Origin: Thermaceae bacterium
Lineage (GTDB): Bacteria > Deinococcota > Deinococci > Deinococcales > Marinithermaceae
DNA: 5,510 nucleotides
Assembly: GCA_026989475.1 (NCBI GenBank)
Contig: JALSJG010000036.1
Location: 1-5,510 of the forward strand
Direction: 5' to 3'
This document shows positions 1 through 4,303 of this stretch, piece by piece. Both the position numbers and the translations under genes were made by a program. Below the pieces are notes generated by a model. That model worked only from the letters and a program-made list of their open reading frames with translations, was not told the origin of the DNA and did not search any database. Numbering within the stretch: the first letter of the stretch is position 1; each line of letters starts with the position of its first letter.

Positions 1-203
1 CCGACCGGGCGGGGGCGAGTGCCGCCGCCCGCCGCTACGCCGAGGCGATCGCCGGGGTCTGCGTCGAGGACGTCTGCCTCGGGGTGAACATCGGGGTGGC
101 CGCCTGTCCCGAGGATGCCCAGGATGCTGGGGGGCTCCTGCGCATTGCCGATGATCGCATGTATCGGGCGAAAGCCGAGGGAAAGACGCTTGTAGCCTCC
201 TAG
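1..203 (+). CDS. GGDEF-domain protein (diguanylate cyclase-like), C-terminal fragment
   Basis: This is the 3' end of a gene that begins upstream of the window; the visible frame starts at base 3 and ends at TAG 201-203, giving 66 residues. The translation carries the hallmark end of a GGDEF domain: LGVNIGVAACPEDA, then LLRIADDRMYRAKAEGK, matching the family pattern SIGVA..P.D followed by ..LL..AD.AMY.AK..G. In active members this domain condenses two GTP into cyclic di-GMP. The GG(D/E)EF signature, the inhibitory site and any sensor domain lie outside the window, so catalytic activity cannot be judged. The usual Ser before IGVA is Asn here, which is a mild deviation. The protein ends just after the last GGDEF helix, so no C-terminal EAL domain is present. 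The stop abuts the stop of the convergent acuA-like gene. The domain call is firm; the function of the whole protein is unknown. Confidence 0.88.
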   Translation, partial: DRAGASAAARRYAEAIAGVCVEDVCLGVNIGVAACPEDAQDAGGLLRIADDRMYRAKAEGKTLVAS

Positions 204-794
204 CTACAGGCACCTCCAGGGGCCTTGCTCGCGGGTAAAGCGAAGGGCTTCGAAGCTTTCTAGGACCGCTTCCGGGACCTTGGGTCCGATCCGGGCCATC
301 AGCGCGTTCTCCGCGTGGGCGTAGACGTCGGGGTCGTCGGTGGGGTAGACGGAAAAGCCCACGCTCTTGTAAAGCCGCTCCAGCAGATCGCGGTAGGCGA
401 AGGACGAGAGCCCGGTGCGCTCGAGGTCATAGTGCCAGTAGTAGAGGGCGGCCACCACCACCCTGTCGTCGAAGCGGCCGGTATTGAAGGTGGCCGCAAG
501 CATCCGCCGGGCGAGGCCCTGGCCCCGGTAGGCGGGGGCCACCTCCACCGCGCCGAGCTCGTAGATCCCCCCGGTATCGTCCCGCCCCCAGCGCTCGAGG
601 GGGTCGGGCCGGTGGAGGGCGGCGTAGCCCACGATCTGGGTGCCCTCGGTGGCGAGGGTTACGCAGCCGTCGGCGCTCGCGGCAATCCCTGCCAGGGCCT
701 GTTTTTGCCGCTCGGGAGGGCGAAAGGTGTTGAGCTCGGGGTGCATCCCGAGCCCCGCGATCCGCTCCGGCGGGGCGCAGACCTCGATCCTCAC
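204..794 (-). CDS. acuA: AcuA-type GNAT N-acetyltransferase
   Basis: A 196-residue protein with GTG start 794-792 and TAG stop 206-204. The frame is open further upstream to 977, but that extension is low-complexity Arg/Gly sequence antisense-like to nothing and overlapping the moaD-like gene, so I chose the GTG, whose bases overlap the moaD-like TGA (GTGA) and imply translational coupling. Visible motifs: FRPPERQKQAL (residues 24-34), PDPLERW (63-69), ELGAVEVAPAY followed by the acetyl-CoA pyrophosphate loop RGQGLA (79-95), YYWHYDLERTG (118-128) and TDDPDVYAHAENALMARIG (152-170). These match, from memory, Bacillus subtilis AcuA along its whole length (about 210 residues). There AcuA acetylates the active-site lysine of acetyl-CoA synthetase and switches it off. 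No acsA, acuB or acuC is in view, so the target here is inferred. The family call is strong; the identical physiological role is less certain. Confidence 0.82.
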   Translation of the reverse strand: MRIEVCAPPERIAGLGMHPELNTFRPPERQKQALAGIAASADGCVTLATEGTQIVGYAALHRPDPLERWGRDDTGGIYELGAVEVAPAYRGQGLARRMLAATFNTGRFDDRVVVAALYYWHYDLERTGLSSFAYRDLLERLYKSVGFSVYPTDDPDVYAHAENALMARIGPKVPEAVLESFEALRFTREQGPWRCL

Positions 795-1303
795 CCCCCG
801 CCCCGCAGGCAGGCGAGCTCGATCCGCCGCCACCAGCGCTCGGCCTCCTCCCCCTCGACCTCGACCCCGAGACGGGCCACGTACCAGGCGCCCACCTCGG
901 CGGGGGGTTCGGCCCAGTATCGCACCCGGGCGCCCTCGAGCTCCCACCACCCGTCCTCGAGGGGTTTTCCACCCCACTTTTCGAGGTAGCGGGTGAACTG
1001 CTCCGGGCTCACCCCGCCGAAGACCTGGGACCGCCGGCCCCCGCCGGCCACCGGGGGGAAGAGGTCGAGGACGTCCTCCTCGGAAAGGGGGGTGTCAAGA
1101 CCCTGGAGGTAGCGCACGTCCCGGCCGTTTACGAAGATCGAGTAACCCTCCCGAACCTCGCCCTCCTCGAGGAGCTCCGCTTCCAGGGCGGGCCAGCGAC
1201 GGGCGAGGGCGCGCAGCGCTTCCCGAACGGTGGTTCCGTCTACCTGAAGGCTCTTTTCTCCGGTCAGGTCCCGGAGGGTGGCGTACAGGTTCACCCGGGG
1301 CAT
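791..1303 (-). CDS. MoaD/ThiS-family ubiquitin-like protein with C-terminal extension domain
   Basis: A 170-residue protein, ATG 1303-1301 to TGA 793-791. Residues 1-89 form a MoaD-type beta-grasp domain: VNLYATLRDLTG at the start, then a helix (VREALRALARRWPAL), VFNGRDVRYLQGL-like strands and DVLDLFPPVAGGG (78-89), the usual end of a MoaD protein. Canonical MoaD stops at that Gly-Gly, which E1-like MoeB/ThiF enzymes adenylate to make a thiocarboxylate for molybdopterin, thiamin or tRNA thiolation. Here about 80 more residues follow (VFGGVSPEQFTRYLEKWGG onwards, with several Trp), and the protein itself ends in RGGG. I recall a structurally studied Thermus thermophilus 'MoaD-related' protein of similar length, not checked. 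The gene is coupled to acuA downstream and divergent from glyA 16 bp away. No Shine-Dalgarno sequence precedes the ATG, so a leaderless mRNA is likely. Its role (sulfur carrier or protein conjugation) is unresolved. Confidence 0.85.
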   Translation of the reverse strand: MPRVNLYATLRDLTGEKSLQVDGTTVREALRALARRWPALEAELLEEGEVREGYSIFVNGRDVRYLQGLDTPLSEEDVLDLFPPVAGGGRRSQVFGGVSPEQFTRYLEKWGGKPLEDGWWELEGARVRYWAEPPAEVGAWYVARLGVEVEGEEAERWWRRIELACLRGGG

Positions 1304-1307
1304 CGCT

Positions 1308-1314
1308 TACCATA
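1308..1314. promoter_or_regulatory. Shared bidirectional -10 element (TANNNTA) for glyA and the moaD-like gene
   Basis: TACCATA lies in the 16-bp gap between the two divergent start codons. Read on the plus strand, TACCAT (1308-1313) fits the TANNNT -10 consensus and ends 6 bases before the glyA ATG at 1320. Read on the minus strand, TATGGT (1314-1309) also fits and ends 5 bases before the moaD-like ATG at 1303. Transcription would then begin at or next to each A of ATG, giving leaderless mRNAs, which agrees with the absence of a ribosome binding site on either side. I found no convincing -35 box at normal spacing on either strand. This is prediction from sequence only. Confidence 0.6.
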
Positions 1315-1319
1315 ATGGC

Positions 1320-2534
1320 ATGCTTCCCCGCGACCAGGAGACTTTCCGTTGGATCGAGGCGGAGGAGAGGCGGCAGGCCGAGGGGCTCGAGCTCATCGCC
1401 AGCGAGAACTTCGTCTCCCGCCAGGTGCGCGAGGCGGTGGCGAGCGTGCTCACCAACAAGTACGCCGAGGGCTACCCCGGCCGCCGCTACTACGGGGGAT
1501 GTCAGTTCATCGACGAGGTCGAGCGCCTGGCGATCGAGCGGGCGAAGAAGCTCTTTTCCGCAGCCTGGGCGAACGTCCAGCCCCACTCCGGCTCCCAGGC
1601 CAACATGGCGGTCTATTTTGCGCTCTTAAAGCCCGGGGACACGATCCTCGGGATGGACCTCGCCGCCGGCGGGCACCTCACCCACGGGGCGCGGGTGAAC
1701 TTCTCCGGCAAGTTCTTCCGGGTGGTGTCCTACGGGGTGGACCCCGAGACCGAGCGGATCGACTACGACGAGGTGGAAAGACTCGCCCTTGAATACCGGC
1801 CCAAGCTGATCGTCGCTGGAGCCAGCGCCTACCCCCGCGTCCTCGACTTCGCCCGCTTCCGGGAGATCGCGGATCGGGTCGGCGCCTACTTGATGGTGGA
1901 CATGGCCCACATCGCCGGGCTCGTGGCCACCGGGCTGCACCCGAGCCCCGTCCCCCACGCCCACGCGGTGACCAGCACCACCCACAAGACCCTCCGCGGC
2001 CCCCGGGGCGGGCTGATCGTGGGGAACGACCTCGAGGTCGCGAAAAAGGTGGACAAGATGATCTTCCCCGGCATCCAGGGCGGGCCCTTGGAGCACGTGA
2101 TCGCGGGGAAGGCGGTGGCGTTTTTCGAGGCGCTCCAGCCGGAGTTTAAGGTTTATGCCGAGCGGGTCGTGGAGAACGCGAGGCGCCTCGCCGCCGAGCT
2201 CGCCGAGCGGGGCTACCGCATCGTCTCCGGCGGGACCGACAACCACCTCTTCCTGGTGGACCTGCGCCCCAAGGGGCTCACCGGCAAGGAGGCCGAGGCG
2301 CGGCTCGACGCGGCGGGAATCACGGTGAACAAGAACGCGATCCCCTTCGACCCGGCGCCGCCCCGGGTGACGAGCGGGATCCGCATCGGCACCCCGGCGA
2401 TCACCACCCGGGGCTTTCTTCCCGAGGAGATGGCCGAGGTCGCCGAGCTCATCGACGAGGCCCTTACCAAGGGGCCCTCCGAGGCGCTTCGCGAGCGGGT
2501 GCGCGCCCTCGCCCTTGCGCACCCGATGCCCTAG
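1320..2534 (+). CDS. glyA: Serine hydroxymethyltransferase (GlyA)
   Basis: A 404-residue PLP enzyme, the usual length for thermophile GlyA. It interconverts serine plus tetrahydrofolate with glycine plus 5,10-methylene-tetrahydrofolate in the cytoplasm, the main source of one-carbon units. Seen in the sequence: ELIASENF (24-31), NKYAEGYPG with conserved Tyr48 and Glu50, the SGSQAN cofactor region, MVDMAHIAG with Asp194 and His197, the PLP Schiff-base Lys223 in TSTTHKTLRGPRGG, and the carboxylate-binding Arg355 in SGIRIGTPA. All key residues are present and the gene is intact. I chose ATG 1320 because homologues start just before ..QE.FRWIEAEE-type sequence, and a -10 box lies 6 bases upstream. 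An in-frame ATG at 1278 would run into the divergent moaD-like gene and adds a non-conserved 14-residue tail; ATG 1315 is out of frame. The TAG stop overlaps the stop of the convergent lipoprotein gene. Confidence 0.98.
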   Translation: MLPRDQETFRWIEAEERRQAEGLELIASENFVSRQVREAVASVLTNKYAEGYPGRRYYGGCQFIDEVERLAIERAKKLFSAAWANVQPHSGSQANMAVYFALLKPGDTILGMDLAAGGHLTHGARVNFSGKFFRVVSYGVDPETERIDYDEVERLALEYRPKLIVAGASAYPRVLDFARFREIADRVGAYLMVDMAHIAGLVATGLHPSPVPHAHAVTSTTHKTLRGPRGGLIVGNDLEVAKKVDKMIFPGIQGGPLEHVIAGKAVAFFEALQPEFKVYAERVVENARRLAAELAERGYRIVSGGTDNHLFLVDLRPKGLTGKEAEARLDAAGITVNKNAIPFDPAPPRVTSGIRIGTPAITTRGFLPEEMAEVAELIDEALTKGPSEALRERVRALALAHPMP

Positions 2535-3016
2535 GGCAGGATCCAGAGGTAGGTCTCGGCCCGGTCGGTGCGGACGCGCTCGTCGACCCGGATCCCGGCG
2601 GTCGCGCCCTCGCCCGAGCGCAGCACCAGCGAGAACGCCACCCGGCCCCGCTCGCTGCTGTAGTAGAGGGTGACCCGGTGCCTTCCGGTAGGGGGCTCGG
2701 CGGTATAGCGGTAGCCCGCCCATCGCGGCGGGAGCTCGTTCCAGCCGGCGGGGAGCCAGCGGGCCTCCTCCAGCGCGTAGCGGGTGCCGTCGGGGTCGGT
2801 GACCACCAAGGTGACGTACCCGGGGCGGGCGAGGTCCACGAAAAACCGGATCGCCTCGCCCACGCGGTAGACCGCGCCCGGGCCCCGGTCGGGCTCGAAG
2901 CGCTGGATCACGCCGCCCCCGCGGTAGTCGAGGCGGATCCCGAGGTCGGCGTCGGTGATCACCACCCGGCAGGCGGGGAGCAGCAGGAGGAGGGCGAGCA
3001 GGATCCCTTTTCGCAT
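2531..3016 (-). CDS. Small lipoprotein, DUF4384-like
   Basis: A 161-residue protein, ATG 3016-3014 to TAG 2533-2531. It begins with a short type II signal peptide: MRKG, then ILLALLLLLPA, then Cys16 in the lipobox-like LPAC (Pro at -2 is somewhat unusual). The mature part looks like an all-beta domain. YRVGEAIRFFVDLARPGYV (residues about 50-68) followed by TLVVTDPDGTRYAL resembles the DUF4384 pattern of 'Y..GE.I.F....... GYV.L...DPDG', a domain found on secreted or surface proteins. A second strand-rich stretch, GRHRVTLYYSSERGRVAFSL, follows near 112-131. No catalytic motif is visible. The gene lies 47 bp downstream of rnhB on the same strand, so it may be the last gene of that cluster, but it also has its own candidate -10 box. 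Its function is unknown; the lipoprotein call is good and the DUF4384 call moderate. Confidence 0.8.
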   Translation of the reverse strand: MRKGILLALLLLLPACRVVITDADLGIRLDYRGGGVIQRFEPDRGPGAVYRVGEAIRFFVDLARPGYVTLVVTDPDGTRYALEEARWLPAGWNELPPRWAGYRYTAEPPTGRHRVTLYYSSERGRVAFSLVLRSGEGATAGIRVDERVRTDRAETYLWILP

Positions 3017-3023
3017 CGCCTCG

Positions 3024-3029
3024 AGTTTA
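3024..3029 (-). promoter_or_regulatory. Candidate -10 box of the lipoprotein gene
   Basis: On the minus strand the sequence reads TAAACT, then 7 bases (CGAGGCG), then ATG at 3016. TAAACT fits the TANNNT -10 consensus, and the distance would put the start of transcription on or next to the ATG, as expected for a leaderless gene. A GAGG lies only 3 bases from the ATG, too near for a normal ribosome binding site. No clear -35 hexamer is present in the C-rich stretch upstream (around 3047-3060), so the promoter is plausible rather than strong. Confidence 0.45.
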
Positions 3030-3063
3030 GCCGGGAAAAGGGCTCTGGGGGGTGAGGGGTGGC

Positions 3064-3660
3064 TTAAAGCAGCTTCACCCGCGCCACCGGGGCGAAGCGG
3101 CGGCGGTGGAGCGGGGTGGGGCCGAGCCGGTCGAGCGCTTCAAGATGCTCGCGGGTGCCGTAGCCCTTGTTTTTGGCGAAGCCGTAGCCGGGAAAGCGAG
3201 CGTCGAGGGCGAGCATCAGCCGGTCCCGGGCGACCTTGGCGAGGATCGAGGCCGCCGCCACCGTGGGGCTTTTCTCGTCGGCCTGGGGCAGGGCGAGGAC
3301 GGGGTAGGGGAGCTCGAGCGGCAGGTAGTCGGTGATCAGAAGGTCGGGATCTTGCCCCAGGCGCCTAAGGGCCCGGTAGGCGGCGAGCCGGGTCGCGGCC
3401 ACCACACCGCGTTCGTCCACCTCCCGGCTCGAGGCCCAGCCGAGTGCCCAGCCGAGCGCGATCCTTTTGGTCTCCTCGGCGAGGCGTTCGCGGGCTTTGG
3501 GGGTGAGGGTCTTGGAGTCCCGGAAAGGGTGGTCCCCGGGCGGCAGCACCACCACCGCCACCGCCACCGGGCCGGCGAGCGCCCCCCGCCCCACCTCGTC
3601 GAGGCCGGCGACCAGGCGGCCGGCCCGCCAGTGCTCGTCCTCAGGAATCCGGGCGGGCAC
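3064..3660 (-). CDS. rnhB: Ribonuclease HII (RnhB)
   Basis: A 198-residue protein, GTG start 3660-3658, TAA stop 3066-3064. RNase HII cuts the RNA strand of RNA-DNA hybrids and nicks 5' of single ribonucleotides left in DNA, starting ribonucleotide excision repair. The four acidic catalytic residues are visible: Asp21 and Glu22 in GLDEVGRGALAGPV, Asp111 in LLITDYLPL, and Asp146 in AASILAKVARD. Also conserved are FRDSKTLTPKARE (46-58), GYGFAKNKGYGTREHLEAL (158-176) and a C-terminal HRRRFAPV. The length is typical. The gene starts inside the last 20 bases of the upstream LOG-family gene, so translation is probably coupled. No other start codon lies between this GTG and the conserved GLDE core. 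An AAGGA sits about 12 bases upstream, rather far for a ribosome binding site. Confidence is very high for the product and moderate for the exact start. Confidence 0.96.
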   Translation of the reverse strand: MPARIPEDEHWRAGRLVAGLDEVGRGALAGPVAVAVVVLPPGDHPFRDSKTLTPKARERLAEETKRIALGWALGWASSREVDERGVVAATRLAAYRALRRLGQDPDLLITDYLPLELPYPVLALPQADEKSPTVAAASILAKVARDRLMLALDARFPGYGFAKNKGYGTREHLEALDRLGPTPLHRRRFAPVARVKLL

Positions 3661-4303
3661 CGTAGGCGCGGATCCTTGCCACCGCCTCGTCGGGGTCGTC
3701 CATGAGCTCGAGGAGCCCGGCGTCCTCGGGGGCGATCGCTCCCTCTCGCTTGAGCACCCCCTCGATCCAGTCCTTGAAGCCCCGCCAGTAGTCGCGGCCG
3801 AGGGCGATCAGGGGGAAGCGGTGGACCTTCTCGGTCTGGATCAGCACCAGGACCTCGGTGAGCTCGTCCAGGGTGCCCAGTCCCCCCGGAAGGATGACGA
3901 AGCCATGGGCGTAGCGGACGAACATCACCTTGCGCACGAAGAAGTAGCGGAAGGCGAGCGAGTGGGTCTGGTAGGGGTTGGGTTTTTGCTCGTGGGGGAG
4001 CTGGATGTTGAGCCCCACCGAGACGCCGCCGGCCTCAAACGCCCCGCGGTTTGCCGCCTCCATCACCCCGGGCCCGCCGCCGGTGACCACTCCGAAGCCG
4101 GCTTCGACCAGCTTCCTTCCGAGCTCGTAGGCCGCCTCGTAGGCGGGGTGGCCCTCGCCGAAGCGCGCCGAGCCGAAGACGCTCACCAGTGGCACCTCGA
4201 TCGAGGAGAGCACCTCGAAGCCGTCGGTGAACTCAGCGAGGATGCGGAAAAGCCGCCAGGCGTCCTCGTGGTGGAGTTTGTCGATGATGCCCTTTTCGTT
4301 CAT
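3641..4303 (-). CDS. LOG/TIGR00730-family nucleoside-monophosphate phosphoribohydrolase-like protein
   Basis: A 220-residue Rossmann-fold protein of the family once mislabelled 'lysine decarboxylase'. Characterised members cleave the N-glycosidic bond of nucleoside 5'-monophosphates, releasing base and ribose 5-phosphate (cytokinin activation in plants and some bacteria; purine nucleotide turnover in others). Visible motifs: VSVFGSARFG (40-49), TGGGPGVMEAANRGA (74-88), the FFVRKVMF segment with Arg124, and the family signature PGGLGTLDE (139-147) with catalytic Glu147. The substrate cannot be read from sequence. I chose ATG 4303-4301 because it overlaps the stop of the upstream PASTA gene (ATGA) and has a GGGAGAG ribosome binding site (4316-4310) 6 bases ahead. 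An alternative ATG at 4318 would add five residues and remove that site from use. It sits between the PASTA gene and rnhB in a tightly packed cluster. TGA stop at 3643-3641. Confidence 0.93.
   Translation of the reverse strand: MNEKGIIDKLHHEDAWRLFRILAEFTDGFEVLSSIEVPLVSVFGSARFGEGHPAYEAAYELGRKLVEAGFGVVTGGGPGVMEAANRGAFEAGGVSVGLNIQLPHEQKPNPYQTHSLAFRYFFVRKVMFVRYAHGFVILPGGLGTLDELTEVLVLIQTEKVHRFPLIALGRDYWRGFKDWIEGVLKREGAIAPEDAGLLELMDDPDEAVARIRAYGARPDS

Noticed and set aside
795..977. Upstream extension of the acuA-type frame to a start at 977
   Set aside because: The extra 61 residues are Arg/Gly-rich, have no resemblance to the family, and overlap the conserved end of the moaD-like gene in another frame. 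The GTG at 794, overlapping that gene's stop, fits family length and coupling.
315..989. 224-residue plus-strand frame opposite acuA and the moaD-like gene
   Set aside because: Gly/Val/Pro-biased complement of two well-supported genes, without recognisable motifs.
1278..1319. ATG at 1278 as the glyA start
   Set aside because: It lies inside the divergent moaD-like gene, upstream of the predicted promoter, and adds a non-conserved tail; ATG 1320 matches the usual GlyA N-terminus.
2460..2500. Hairpin-like CCTTACCAAGGGGCCC region near the end of glyA as a terminator
   Set aside because: The stem is short and imperfect and no T-tract follows on either strand.
1626..2723. 365-residue frame antisense to glyA
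   Set aside because: Pro/Gly/His/Arg-rich shadow of a fully conserved gene in a GC-rich genome; it also runs across the convergent stop into the lipoprotein gene and shows no family motif.
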